A stretch of 64,000 nt of DNA from Pyrenophora tritici-repentis (Eukaryota > Ascomycota > Dothideomycetes > Pleosporales > Pleosporaceae): NCBI RefSeq assembly GCF_003171515.1, contig NC_089393.1, positions 2,976,001 through 3,040,000 on the forward strand. The letters run 5' to 3'. The notes below the pieces were generated by a model. The model made no database searches, had not been told where the DNA came from, and saw only the letters and a program-made list of their open reading frames with translations. Positions 19,754 through 31,790 of the stretch are shown one piece after another. Both the position numbers and the translations under genes were made by a program. The number at the start of each line of letters is the position of its first letter. Position 1 is the stretch's first letter.

Positions 19754-22700
19754 GGCCGTGGTTGAGGGTGGGGGGGGAGGCGGATGTCGATGCGGAGGGG
19801 GAGGAGGTCGATGTCGATGTCGATGCTGAGGGGGAGGTGGACGCTGATGGCGATATCGATGTTGTGGGGTGATGATGTATGTATATGGGGGTTGTGATGT
19901 CGGCGTTTTCTGTTTTTTCGGTGCTGGGTTTGCGTGTGCGTGTGCGTGCGTGCGTGCCTGTGTGCGTGGGTTAAACCGATGTTTATGTGATTTTTCGAGA
20001 GATACCATACTATTTTCTGCAAGGTAAAGACAAGGAAAGGAAAGCAAAGCGTAAAATGATTTCATGTTGCGTATTAGTATATATATATATATATAACTAC
20101 CTTTATATTTGAGTGCTGGACCTCATTTGACAGTGCGATGGGTGTGATAAGTGGGATGGGTGCTGTTGGAATGAAGACGAGGTTTCGGTGTAGGTAGGTT
20201 TTTACGTTGTGAATGTGAGATGGGAAGAACGAGGGGGTGTGAAAAGTGTTGTATAAGACTTGTGAAAATAGGCATAGACGGAGACGGTCGATCGTCTGAT
20301 TATTGGGGGTTTGGTACAATGATCGGGGTGTGTGTTTAAAGATGTCCTAGTAAGCTAAACTAGGCCTAAGAAAACGGGAGATTTTGCGAGAATTGGGACG
20401 AAGCCGCGTTAGAGTAAGTAAGTAAGATCTGTACAATCTGGCGGTTTACGTATGTTTGCCGAAAGTTTCGTTTGGACATGTGTGGTCATTACGCATACCT
20501 CATTTGCAATTTTCTAAACTTGGCTTCCTCCGATGTGTATGTTGAAACAGGGCCAAGGTTGGAATTATGTATGGGATAGACTGGGCTAGGCTAGACTGTT
20601 GCAACGAAAGTGGAAGTGTGGGAGTGGGGAAGATGTGTGCGTGGTTTGGGCCGTGTATATGCGGTGACAAGGTTATTTTAAGCGCGGGGGTTTGACTGTG
20701 GCGTGAGTGTATAATCAAAATCTCATGTCTGTTGATATTCAGGGAAAAAGAGGAATTTTGAATTTAGTACGGAGGGAAAAGTGAAAAAAAAACTCGGTAG
20801 AGCTCGCATCAAATCATGTAATGGATGCTTCTCCAGTTTGGTACGCCAAGGATTAAGTTGACACGGAATGGTGTGCTTTGATAAGACTGGTGGCGCAGCA
20901 CAAACTGGCGCGGGGTTGATGGTGACGAGGTTATGGCAGGTTAGCACTACGTTAGTTTGCGGTTGTGTGGGAGGGTCAGCCTTGTCGAAATTCTATACGC
21001 TCAGATTAAAATGAAGTTGTTGTTGAGGTTACAGTTGGTATGAGAAAGACTAGGCTGGACTAGCTGTGGCAAAGAAAGTGGTGTATAACAGGCGTTGAAC
21101 CTCTTGGAGCGGAGGGGGAGACTTGGGATGTGACGGTCATGGGATTGAAGTGGCTTGGATATATGGGTAGTAATATTATGCGTGCCGTGTTGGCTATAGC
21201 CGGAAGTTCATGTTGTGTCCCTGAAGATGAAATTGAAGCCGGTACGTAATGTGGTAGAAAATATATCGTCGTGACGTGGGCGCGGTGACGTGGATGCGGT
21301 GGGTACAGGGTTTTATCTACTACGGCGTGGTACGGTGATGGGCGCGGTGGATTGGATTGGATAGGCTGGATAACATGACAACTATAACCGAAAGTTTATG
21401 TGAATACCGCAGAAAAGACAAACTCAAAGCTGTTATAGACTGTAATGATGGACGTATGGTGGTGACGGAGATGCTGTTGTTTCAGGTTTTTATTTCGCTG
21501 TAATGTCAATATTGGGGTTTCCGGATTTACTTCGCTGTAATGTTGTGAGGGGTGTAGTGAGATGCGGTTTGCACGATGATATCCCTGACTTCTTTTGATG
21601 TAAGTTTGAAGCTCATGACTTCCCAGACGCGTGTCTACAGATTGAGCTGAAGGAATTCGAGATACCCGAAATTTCCATGTTCGACAGATCGGGCTGAGGT
21701 TCGCATCATGATCTCGGGATGTGGAGAGTGAAGGCGGTGAAGAGGATGTAGTGGGGTATTACTACCACTATCGCTGTCTGCGATTCAGGCCGAACTTCTG
21801 AAAATATTGAAAGACAATAGTACAGACTGTTTTATTGCCAGCGACGATAGAATCCATATGAGAGCTCGGCCGAAGACCTGCAATAGTTGAGTTGTGTATG
21901 ATTCGGCTGAGTTGGATGTATGTTGGGATCGGGGTAAGTAAGTTCTTGATGAGACCAGCTTGGTTTGGAAAAGATGAAATGGTAGTAGTCCAAGCCAAAG
22001 ACCTAGTAGTAGTAATAGTAGTAGTAGTAGTAGCCAAGCAGTAAGTAGGCCGTGAAGCATCCAGTTGCCTACACTCGCGAAGGGTACACGACGATAAACC
22101 CCTCTTCCGGTCACAAGAGTCAAGGCAGTGTAGTAAGTTCAAAGCACTATGATATGTTAAGTCGATAAGTCTACGAGATGAAACGGCCCTTCCTCCTGCA
22201 TTCGGTTAGCGTGCCAAGACATGCTCAGTGTCATGGTTCTCATCTGGTGTCTCCTTCCTTCTGTTGTCCCCCACGAGATCTGCATGCATGCATAAACGTC
22301 CAGACCTCAAGCAACTCAACGCTTTTACAAACTGACAGTGGTTCATGCCAAGCCGGCATATTCAAGTAGACACTCTACATTTGGTGCTGACTTTCTAATT
22401 GAGTCATGAACAGGACCAGAATCAGATTACACTCGTATCGCATCATTGTCAGCATGACACCGAGTTCCTGGGTGAAATAAGCCTTATCTGAAACTACTTT
22501 ACGCGCAATCGTAGTTCCTTGCGATGCCAACGGGCGTCATTGTCTGCCCTTGGTCATTCGCCTGTAGCACCGCATTGTCAAGAGATTGGTATATTTCTGG
22601 ATTGAGACGCAGTTGGTCAGCGAATTGTCTTGCATAATTCGGCGTTTATAGGCTGTATCGCAAGACCTCATATTGGTTGAAGTGTAGGTTGACACATCCA

Positions 22701-22918
22701 TGCGACAGCATTTTCGAGTCGTTCATCTTAGGGTCCTTGCTTCCGACCGAGGCATAATGTTTGAGACGCTCGATAACGCAACCAAGTAAAACTTCTCTTA
22801 ATCGACAAGACTATTCACGCCATGTACAGGCTCACGGACTAAGGGCCCATCCGATACAGCGAAACCCGGATAGGAGCCTATAGAAGATGCCTACAATAGA
22901 GTTTCGCAATCGGCTAGC
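19754..22918. other. Gene-poor intergenic region after MAU2
   Basis: About 3.2 kb with no convincing gene on either strand. It contains simple repeats: a GATGTC-rich stretch at about 19780-19865, a GTGCGTGC run near 19930-19970, (TA)n near 20078-20096 and a TAG-trinucleotide run at about 22004-22034. Some longer segments look like diverged copies of each other: about 20560-20620 resembles 21035-21095, and 20457-20485, 21197-21225 and 21379-21405 share a CGAAAGTTT-like core. I see no transposon ends. Confidence 0.4.
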
Positions 22919-23349
22919 ATGGATCTTGCCGAAGACCAAATCACCACTACTCATCTCAGGCGCTACACTAATGCTGGGCTTCAGACAGATGTCGATACAC
23001 GCGTGCGGAACAATAACAGCGACCCTTGGCTAACCCTAATACCCACACCACTTACCCCATCACCAACTTTCTGGCGCACACTATCTCACACCTTGGGCGT
23101 TAACAGCATCTACCAACGGCCATTGCTTAGAGAGCTCTAACGCTACGCTCCTGTCCCGTAGTTTCAACGAGGATCGTCCCATCGTCCTACCAGTACAACA
23201 ATGCGATGTCACTCTGCTCGGTGATGAAGCGCGAAGGATGAGAGATGATGTTTCAAGAAAGAGAATGGTGAAATTTCCAACGCATCTAATCGACGAATTC
23301 ACTTTCTTCGGTGACCGCGGCGCACCAAGTCTTTCCAGGCCCCCCTAGT
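22919..23349 (+). pseudogene. Possible coding remnant of an unknown protein
   Basis: A frame from ATG 22919 gives about 73 protein-like residues (starting MDLAEDQITTTHLRR) and ends at a TAA near 23140. A different frame across the same point stays open to the TAG at about 23349 and contains LPVQQCDVTLLGDEARRMRD and LIDEFTFFGDRGAP, which also look protein-like. The two could be joined by a one-base indel or an unrecognised intron. No family is recognised. I regard it as a weak candidate only. Confidence 0.25.
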
Positions 23350-24020
23350 GCGACCAGGGCAGTTGCGTACGGAGCTCCGCCAACGGCAGCGTGGTATGGC
23401 TCGCGCTCATCAAAGCATTTGAAGGATCTTCACCTACCAACTGGCTGACGATACCTGAAATTCTGATGAATGGAAATTCTTCCGATTGCTCCGTTCGTAA
23501 ACGGAATCGTTTGAACTGCACGCACCCGCACGTGAGTCTGCTCGCTTCCGTCAAAGTCAAAGTCAACGTCATCAAGGTAGCTCTACCGAACGCCGCCTTT
23601 CTCTGTTGCAGAGGCACCATTCAAGATCAGGACAGTTATGCGGCTGGGCATCACGGCGTGTTTCAATTGGCCTGAACGTAACTATGTGGTGCAAACTAGG
23701 CCTAGCTCTTCCGTCAGCGCCATCTCCCCAGATCTCCATGATATTACCGCTCAGGGTCTAGTCCATCGGAAAACTTAAATTCTCGTATACCGCGACTAAT
23801 GACAGATATCCCTGTCACGGGTGGATTGAGGTACATATTAGCTTCTGCAGCTAATACCGCAGGTACTCTAGAGCGCGATGCCTGACACGTTCACCTTTGT
23901 TTGCTCACGGGCGATGATACATAGGTAGAGTGCTCCTAGTTATAGCTCTCCCCTATCGGCCCTACGCAATACGAAGTTATATGCCCTTGTGAATCTCTGA
24001 CTACCCATCTCTCATCAGCC

Positions 24021-25359
24021 ATGGATCAGATGTCACCTGAGCTGGCCGCCCTAGCACAGGACCAGGAAAGTACGCTCCAAATTTCTCTCGTGACTTCCTT
24101 TACGGCTCTAGCAATCATTTCGGTCTGCTTGCGACTCTTTACACGTCTTCGATGGCTTGTACGCCGCTTGGGATGGGAGGTAAGAACTCGTAGTCGGCCG
24201 GGACATGAATGAATCTAATTCTTCTAGGACTATATCATAGTTTTGTCAACCTGTACATCCACTGCATGTGCAGTATGCCAGGTTTTGCGTAAGATTTAAG
24301 CCAACAATCACGCCATTGCTTACTGACACCACACAGAGGCAAACGCTGGGAGCGGGAGACATGCAGTCTTTGTTCCATATCCGGAAGGAGTTACGAAAAT
24401 GCTCAAGGTACGCAGTGATCAGAGTTGTGTACTGCAAATCTAACACTATATAGTGGCTGTTCTGGAGCATCATCTTCTACAACATTAGTCTCTGCGCCAC
24501 GAAGGTGTCCATCTTACTACAGTACCACCGGATATTCGCCGTGCCTGAGATGCGCATACCACTTGGCGTACTCATGGGGTTTATTGTCGTTTGGGGCACG
24601 GTGGCGTTGCTAAGCTCAGTCTTCACCTGTGTCCCCATATATGCCTATTGGGATGTCCTGGCGAAACCGACAGCTAAATGTCTCGAGAATGACAAGTAAG
24701 TTTGAATATACACCCATAGAGGCTGGTTGTAGAAAGTTGCTAACCATCCTTGCAGCCTTTGGTACGCGAATGCCAGCATCAACATTGTGACAGACCTTGC
24801 TGTCGCCTTTCTTCCCGTCCGGGTAATCTGGAACCTACAGATTGCAATGCGTCAGAAGCTTGCACTCATCGCCGTCCTCACCATCGGTTGGTTCGTATGC
24901 GTCGTGTCGGTTCTTCGCCTTACCTCTGTCATCAATGCGCTCAAACATCCCGAAGACAACTCGTACTACACCGCACGGGCGGCGTACTGGTCTGCAATCG
25001 AGATTAACCTGGCCATTGTTTGCGCATCGCTACCTGCGCTTAAGCCATTGATTGTCAGACTCATACCAGGCTTCTCTTCCCGGAATTCTGGCAGAGGGAC
25101 TGGCACTGGTGAGAACAGCAGAATCGTCACTATCGGCACTCGTGGCAGGAACACAGCGAGACAGACTCGCGAATTTGAGCTTGAAGCAGGAGTTCCGGAG
25201 AGCCCACGCTCTGAACTGCCTAGATCTCCAGATGTCGGTGGATTTGACAAGAGTATCTACATCTCCAGGCACTATGAGCAACACTATGAAGATGGCTCGC
25301 GCCTTAGCGATGGTGAGAGTCAGACGGATCTTGTTACAAGACCGAAGCCGACATATTAA
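24021..25359 (+). CDS. SAT4/PTH11-like seven-helix integral membrane protein
   Basis: Five exons: 24021..24179, 24228..24288, 24337..24407, 24454..24695 and 24756..25359; 378 residues. Four introns of 46-60 nt with GT/AG borders keep one frame throughout. Hydrophobic segments include SFTALAIISVCLRLFTRLRW, DYIIVLSTCTSTACAVCQVL, WLFWSIIFYNISLCATKVSI, IPLGVLMGFIVVWGTVALLS, LWYANASINIVTDLAVAFLP, LALIAVLTIGWFVCVVSVLR and AIEINLAIVCASLPALKPLI, seven in all. LF-RLR after helix 1, NAGSGRH, ATKVSILLQYHRIF and NIVTDLAV are hallmarks of the fungal rhodopsin-like (SAT4/PTH11-related) family. There is no N-terminal CFEM domain. A charged cytoplasmic tail of ~90 residues follows. Ligand and function are unknown. 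The gene stands alone in a gene-poor stretch. Confidence 0.85.
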
Positions 25360-26229
25360 ACGACATGTACGAAACATATAATAATTTCAATCTATTACGA
25401 CTTGTTGAGAAGATGTAAGGTTCAGTCCAGGTCGGCGGGGATGAGGCTCGTGGAAGTAAGCCCGAGCAGAAGGACCGACGCGGAATGATGATCTGTCATG
25501 TAAATCCCCAGATCATCATGATAATAAGAAGACAGAACAACAGCTCTTAGTGTAGTTCAATCCAATACGTGGTGACCTAACATACCTCTACTCGGTTCCC
25601 TATGGTAGTCATACCACCAGAGGAGACCTTGTTCCAATACGACTTCGTAATAACGAATTACCATCACCATATGTTTTGATATGACGTTCATGTGCCACGC
25701 ACATGTAACGGGTCCTTTCCTTCGATGCAGCGAGCAACTTTCTGACGGGCCATCCGCTATCCGCAACGCAATCTCAACTGTCAACATTGCTAGCATGTTG
25801 GGGACGTGTGCGATACGGACCTTGGCTCGACCACTCGTTCATCGTGCCCGTGTTCCGTGGCCCGTGAGTGGCTATGTTTATCGAAAGTGGCGGGTACTAT
25901 CACGATCCTAGTCTAATTATCCACGCGTACCCGGACGCAGCGCCACATGGCTCGAGGGTCTAGCTAATCTGTAATGCGAACAGTCTAGAGAACCTGCCGA
26001 TTGACTAATACGAAGCTCTCCTACCGAGGCCCCTTTGCGTTCTAGTTCGAGACGTGACACCCGCGGGATGTTCCTAACACCATCATCTCGAAGCGCGGTG
26101 CATGTGAAGGTCGGGCACCAGTTTCCCCTGATTGCCAAGCTACATCGTACGACACCTATCTCTTCAAGCTTTCCCAAGCAATCGCTTAATACAGCTAATT
26201 CGATGAAACGATGTTGATGTCGTACCTCC

Positions 26230-26577
26230 TATACGCTTCATTTTAGGTATAGAAGCCACTTTAGCTTTTATTACTAGCACTAGAATAGGAACAAGAAAAT
26301 GGTACCAAGGACAGCTAACAGACGACACACAGAGAGACACTGTATAAAACTAAAAACACTGCCTTCTCCTTTGCCATAAGAGCCCGCTGCTACATCTCTT
26401 TCTATTCACCAAACTGCTCTTTAGCACCAGGCACTAGCTAGACACCGAGTATCTAGCTAGAAGCAAGCCTAAACTGCCATAGCCAAACAAATACCCAAAA
26501 TGTACGATAAACAAAACCAGATAGAACGGCCTCCGGCCCAGTCCTACATAGTCTCTGACTGAAAAAGGACTTAAATG

Positions 26578-26631
<54 letters not shown>

Positions 26632-26651
26632 TAATAATATACGCTTCATTT
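26230..26651 (+). mobile_element. Non-LTR retroposon fragment with 14-bp target-site duplication
   Basis: A perfect 14-bp direct repeat, TATACGCTTCATTT, is at 26230-26243 and again at 26638-26651. Between them lies a ~394-bp insert whose right end is an (AAT)n tail (26579-26637). A simple-repeat tail next to the right-hand duplication is the signature of target-primed insertion by a LINE machinery, so the element reads on the plus strand. No reverse transcriptase frame is present; it is either a SINE or a heavily 5'-truncated LINE. I do not see clear Pol III A and B boxes. Confidence 0.75.
26579..26637. repeat. (AAT)n microsatellite, 3' tail of the retroposon
   Basis: About 19 AAT units with one interruption (AATGAT) near the end. 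It directly abuts the right copy of the 14-bp duplication. Confidence 0.9.
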
Positions 26652-29370
26652 CCACCCGTACCGCTCTCCAAGCCGTCAAAGACCCATCATTCGTGGTCGC
26701 GGGCCGACTACGTCCTAACCATAATGTTCATCCACTCGCAATCCTTGCGCGAGCGAAGGAAGACGCGGCAATTACCTTGAAATTTGGCTCGAGCAAACGC
26801 GGTTATCGCAAGCGACTCATCAGCTGCGTCCGGGCGCACGAAAGTGATGCGAAATCGACATCGCCGACTACAGCGACTCAGTCCCTTTACAATCGGACCG
26901 AAACCACAGGCAACATTGTGACCCAAATCGCGGGACCGGGACAGCGTCGCATCGACCCGGATTATCGACCGAGCCGTATGCCGTGATCCGCGAACTGGCC
27001 AAGACGGGAATTCCATGAGATATCGTACGTTTTGAAGCTGAGTTTGCGATGCTCGTCATTCGATGTTTTCTTTTTCTCGAGCTGGGCGGTCTGAGCGCTG
27101 CCTACCTAGGATCTGCAGTCGCGGACTGGAAACAATAGCATCGGAGCACACGTGTTAGGGCACCAGGTTACTGGGTCGGGCGACAAGGCCATGGATCTAC
27201 AGTCGATACGGGTTTGCCTCTGAAGAGGGTCCTGAGATTGCCATGCCGTGTACACACCGGATTTGTTGCAAGGGAAGATCCCGGTGGAGACTCTAGTTGG
27301 GAAGGTGAAGCGTTGGTCTCGCCAAGTCGTACAAAGCTAAGACTAGCAGTGTAGAAACTAACCGTCAACGTGAATGATTTCGGGGGTTCATGGGCTAACT
27401 AGGCCCTTCGCGAAGAAGACGATCGTGGTGTTCTAGCTTCAAGCTAAGGTGCATGTGAGTCGGACGGACCAAGATTTTTTGCTAGTGTTGGGCGCTGTGC
27501 AGCTGGCACCGAAAGTTTCGGGAACACGTCTGATTCAGGAGTAGGTGGTGGATCTTAGGAGCGTGACTTGGACACACAAGTAACCGGATTGTGAGCACCC
27601 TCAACACCTCCCTATTACGGCGATTGGAGGAGTCATAGACGGGGGGATATTGGTAATCACCTTGAGCGCCTGGAAGACCCTGCCGTTGTTGCAAGATTCG
27701 CGTCTTGCATTGCTTGATGAACCATGTTTTACGATCTTTTTCCAATAGGAAAGGCCCTGCATGTTCCCAACATATCCTGCAGCATATCGCCATGTTGAAA
27801 TCCCATCACACCACCATACTCCCCCAGCCCAGACCAAACCCCCTTCCAACGCCCCTACCACCTACATCCCTTGTTCCAATATTTCCCCAGATTCCAGCAA
27901 AAGCAAAGACCCGTTCGCCTTAAAGCGAGAATACCCGATTAGCCACCTGCAAGAACGCCTCTCAGCCGCCACCGTTGGCGTTTCCAAGCCGGCGTATTTC
28001 AGCTCTTTCAGCCCTTTCAACCCCCAGTAGCCGCATCCTCGGTTACGCTGCCGAACCGGGTTATGCAAAAAAAACTTGTCCACCCTGGACCCCGGCGGGG
28101 ATGTGATTCCGTAGCCGTAAGAGCGGCATACAGCACGGCACGTGTAATTTGGGAGTGTGAGAGGATGGTCGGTTGGTGGTGTGGCGTGTAGAGAAGCTTC
28201 TGGGCTATTTTTTCGCAGTCTTGGCTAGGCTCGGCCAATGGGGTAGGAAGGTTAGGCTTCCACAGGGTATCTGTGTTGCGTCTTGGCGGAGAGCTGGAAC
28301 GTGAATGCAGTGTGTGTACGGAGCGAAGGATTGGGGCTTGGTTGGACGGTGTGTGACTGAGTGAGCTGAGTTGAAGGGTTAATTGAGTTTCTAGATCTCG
28401 GAACTTTCCATTGGTCGCTGGGAAAAGGACACGGTGCTCTCACAAGGGTTTTATTTCTGTCTGGGGTCGTGCGAAGAAGGTGTATATACGTCAGGACTTA
28501 TTTTCCTGGAATGAAGTGAAAGGGCTATGTGGAGAGCTGCTCGCATGCGGGTAGGGCGCAACTTGAATCAGCTGTAAAGGCTAAAGAATAAGGTGTATCC
28601 ATCAAGAAGTCAACATGTAATGTTGGTTATGTTGTCGCCAGATTGTAGGGCAAGGTAGGCTCACGAATACATTTACGGCAGATACATCCATGACTTTTGT
28701 ATACATACTTTACTCGTAGACATTCTCGACTGGAATAGAAAAGCTCTCTTTTTGCTCTATGACATCACAAGTCACCCCGGTGCAGCGATCTCTTGGAGGT
28801 TGACAGAAAGCGAAATTCTTTCCTTTACGTGTTAGAGGTGTTTCTGGAAACATCTGCTTACTTTTGCAAACAACTACGTGGTAACGTCGTGCGTCATCCG
28901 GTAGAAATTGAATAAAATTATCAATTTACTCTGTTCATATTTGCACGAGTTGCAACGGCTACGGACGCTTGACAAATCACGGTTGCCTCTTCTTGTTAAG
29001 CAGTACCAGATTAGCAAACTAGTAATGAAACATCTAGACTACAAGGATAAATCGAGTTCTGTCCTTAAACCTCAGATCTGAGTAAGTGGTTCAGCACATA
29101 GATATCAGGGATATCCTCACCGGGCGTATGTGGAACGTTGAGAGTTGGTACGGATCAGATCATGTGACAGCGCGTTTAGCGCGAAATTGCTTACCCCACT
29201 CCCCGGAGTCTCCGCATTCCATACAAAACAAAACGTACACACATCAACTTGAGCTGCAACCCTCACCACACAGTGTGCCAGACAACCAACCATCTACCAT
29301 CAATTTCTTAACCCTTCTCGGGTATTCGAGCACTTTTGATCATCACCTACAAAGCCACTGGACAGTCACA

Positions 29371-30511
29371 ATGACGAACATTATGCCAATCACGTCTTTC
29401 CGCTTCCGTGACCTCCCTGGCGAGGTAAAGTCTCAAAATCTATCACCTAAAGACTACTACTAATACTTTTCATCGGATACGCAAGAAGATCTATCGCGTC
29501 CTGCTTTGCGAGTTCACGCGGCCGGCCGAGAAGACTGCCAACTCTCTAGATATCGTGAACTACATGGAGACTAACACACTCGTCGAACATGGAGTCGAGA
29601 CAGCCATACTCTGTAGATCAAAGGAGATATACCGCGAAGCCTACGACGTCATGGTCTTGACGAATTGCTTCGTCAAGATCACATCGGTCAAGGGCATTCC
29701 ACTGCCAGCTGCGCTCAGTGGATACCAAGCTCCATTAGTTTCTGCAAACGAACGTGCTGTCAACAACTTCAAGGGATACGTACTTGCTATAGCTTGCTAT
29801 AGACCTCGACTCCAAGGGTCGAGCACTACGAGACGGTGGGTTGCCTGGACGACCTAGTCAAAGTCTGGAACGCATTCAAATACTTGGAAGCACACGCAAC
29901 GGGGCTAATCTCCAAGTTGAAAATGTCCGTTACCATAGCGCCCAACCTGGCAAACATGCGAGCCGATCCTATATCGCCCTCGTTTGACGACTTCTTCACA
30001 AAGAAGACTCAACAAGCACTCCTGAAGCCTCTCACGGATAACCTCTACGGCTTTCAGGGCGTTCAGATCAAAGGCCATGTGGACAGCGGTCTTGCCGCTG
30101 CAGTCATCTTCCTGGCCCAAGCTGGTTCGTCGTGGAGGCGAAGACTTCGTCTCGCAACTTGCTGCAATCTACTTCCTCGTGCAGCTCAACATTGCGCATG
30201 TGCAGGTCGGTGCTATGCCGGGATTCGCACCGGAGCTTTTGGGTGAAAACGCGTTGATCATGGTGATCAAGTCCGTGAGGGAGAATTACTGGATGAAGGA
30301 CTACAAGTACACTCCTTCCCCTGAGCACCTTGCGAAGCTGCAGTATAGGATGGCCATGTTTTATCGGTTGCAGGGGGATCATTTGAATGCTCGCCTTGCT
30401 TTGACGTATATAAATGGTGCATACCGGCTTCAGATTGGGGATGCGGTCATCTGGAGGGAGAGGGAGAAGATTGTTGCTTGGGTGATCGCCGTAGGAGCAG
30501 ATGAAGAATGA
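29371..30511 (+). pseudogene. Broken F-box-like hypothetical gene
   Basis: The start MTNIMPITSFRFRDLPGE resembles the short F-box-like N-terminus common in Dothideomycete hypotheticals. A 61-nt GT/AG intron (29425..29485) with a TACTAAT branch site leads into KIYRVLLCEFTRPAEKTANS. The frame then breaks three times. A 10-bp sequence, CTTGCTATAG, is duplicated in tandem at 29783-29802; removing one copy restores AIDLDSK. One extra G at 29816-29818 shifts into EHYETVGCLDDLVKVWNAFK. A further slip near 30100-30110 leads to SSWPKLVRRGGEDF and the C-terminus ending VIAVGADEE. All segments look like one protein in order, so this is a decayed gene rather than three small ones. The exact acceptor choice is uncertain. 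Confidence 0.65.
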
Positions 30512-30865
30512 GCCGATTTAGTGCCATGTCATGAAAAGTCTTTGGGGGATGTAGTTGGGTAAAGGCGTAGATTTAAGGATGTCCGTAGAAAATCGAATAG
30601 TGGCGTAAATCCAGGACCATCAATAGAAAACAAGATAACCTTATATATCTGGGTATCCCGATGAAAATGGAGCAATGTCGTAGATAGCAAAAGCTTGATA
30701 GAGAATAGATTGCATAAGCTTGCGGTGTCGCATTTTCACCTTACTTGGGGTTATCAATTGCCCAAAAGAAACTAAAACGCCATATTCATGCCTCATATCC
30801 TACAGCCACCTCCATGTTTTATACAGATGCGGTTTTCCCAAATTCACGATATGTATCCCTTACCC
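30512..30865. other. Intergenic between the broken gene and PET100
   Basis: About 350 bp, convergent 3' flanks. No gene seen. Confidence 0.35.
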
Positions 30866-31265
30866 TCATCCCCCATCCTCTCTCCATCCCATCCCATTCC
30901 ATCCCCCCTTAACCCTCACCCTTCTTACTCCTCCCCACCTACTCCTCCCCCTACCCACCCCCTCCTGCGCCTCCCTCCTCCTCTTATTCTCCAAATTCCT
31001 CACCTTCAACCTCTCCAGCTCCTTTGCAATCTCATCCCTATCATACGGTATCTTGTGTGTTTGCCCCGGTTTAGGCCAGAAGTCTGGGACGGTGAATTTG
31101 CCATCGAGGTTGGTGCCGAAGTAGTACATTATCGAGATGGGGAAGAGGATGTACATTCCGAACTGTGTGGTGGGGTTGTTAGTGGGCTGAATGGGTTTAA
31201 GAGGGGAGGTAGAAGAGGGAAGGGTATGGGTGTACTTTGAAGACTTCGAGGTTGGGTCCTGCCAT
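30866..31265 (-). CDS. PET100: Pet100-like cytochrome c oxidase assembly factor
   Basis: Two exons on the minus strand: 31236..31265 (MAGPNLEVFK) and 30866..31162; 108 residues, matching the family length (yeast about 111). Joined, the start reads MAGPNLEVFKFGMYILFPIS followed by IMYYFGTNLDGKF and FWPKPGQTHKIPYDRDEI. The pattern is the Pet100 family: an N-terminal short amphipathic piece, one membrane helix (MYILFPISIMYYF), then a PxxxT(H/N)xIP-type motif and a charged helix. Pet100 is an inner-membrane chaperone for complex IV assembly. The last ~30 residues (Gly/Arg/Trp-rich) are less typical and may be read-through of a G-rich stretch. The promoter is shared with ECI. Confidence 0.85.
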
Positions 31266-31790
31266 TTTTGTTTTCCTTTTGTTCTTTTCTGTCCTTTCTT
31301 TCACTATCCTTTTCCTTATCGCTTACTTCACCGCCTCTGTCGTTTCGCTATCGTTTCGCTGTCGTTGTCGTTGCGCAGCACTCCCCTCGTGTATTCGTGC
31401 TTTGTACGAGCGTTGTTGGAGGCGGCGAGCGGCGGCGCGATGCGCAAACAAAGTTGTGAGCACTGGATCGGTCGGTGATGGTTCGGCGTGTCGGCGTCGG
31501 TGATTTGCGTTTGATCTAATCTTTTTCCTGAACGCGCTAAGTAGGTGGGCGGGGTGGATAGGGTAAGTTAGGTAAGTAACCCCGCACTCGCGCTCGCGTC
31601 TGGAGTTGGGCTAGTGGTAGCGCGGGTTCTGGTCGGTTGGTCGGTTCGCTTGCACGCGATTGTGTGGTGGCATGGCATTTTGGATAGGGGGGGTTTTTAG
31701 GATGAGTGTTGTGTTGGATGTTTAGGCATGAGTTTGTCTCGATCGATTTCTTAGTCAAGTTGTCAACACTACCACCAACTAGCATGCGCC
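31266..31790. promoter_or_regulatory. Divergent region between PET100 and the enoyl-CoA isomerase gene
   Basis: 525 bp. It contains pyrimidine-rich runs next to PET100 and, towards ECI, an apparent splice acceptor (CAACTAG at about 31776-31782). I searched all three plus frames for the missing N-terminal ECI exon and found none. Confidence 0.4.

Larger units (their letters stand above)
25360..29370. other. Gene-poor intergenic region with a retroposon
   Basis: About 4 kb without a supported gene. The only structured item is the retroposon at 26244-26637 with its flanking duplication. Several 60-100 codon frames occur on both strands; none has recognisable motifs, and the longest minus-strand frames near the AAT repeat are poly-Leu or poly-Ile artefacts of that repeat. 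Confidence 0.4.

Noticed and set aside
26434..26679. Minus-strand frames encoding poly-Leu or poly-Ile proteins
   Set aside because: They are the translation of the (AAT)n retroposon tail in different frames and have no other coding support.
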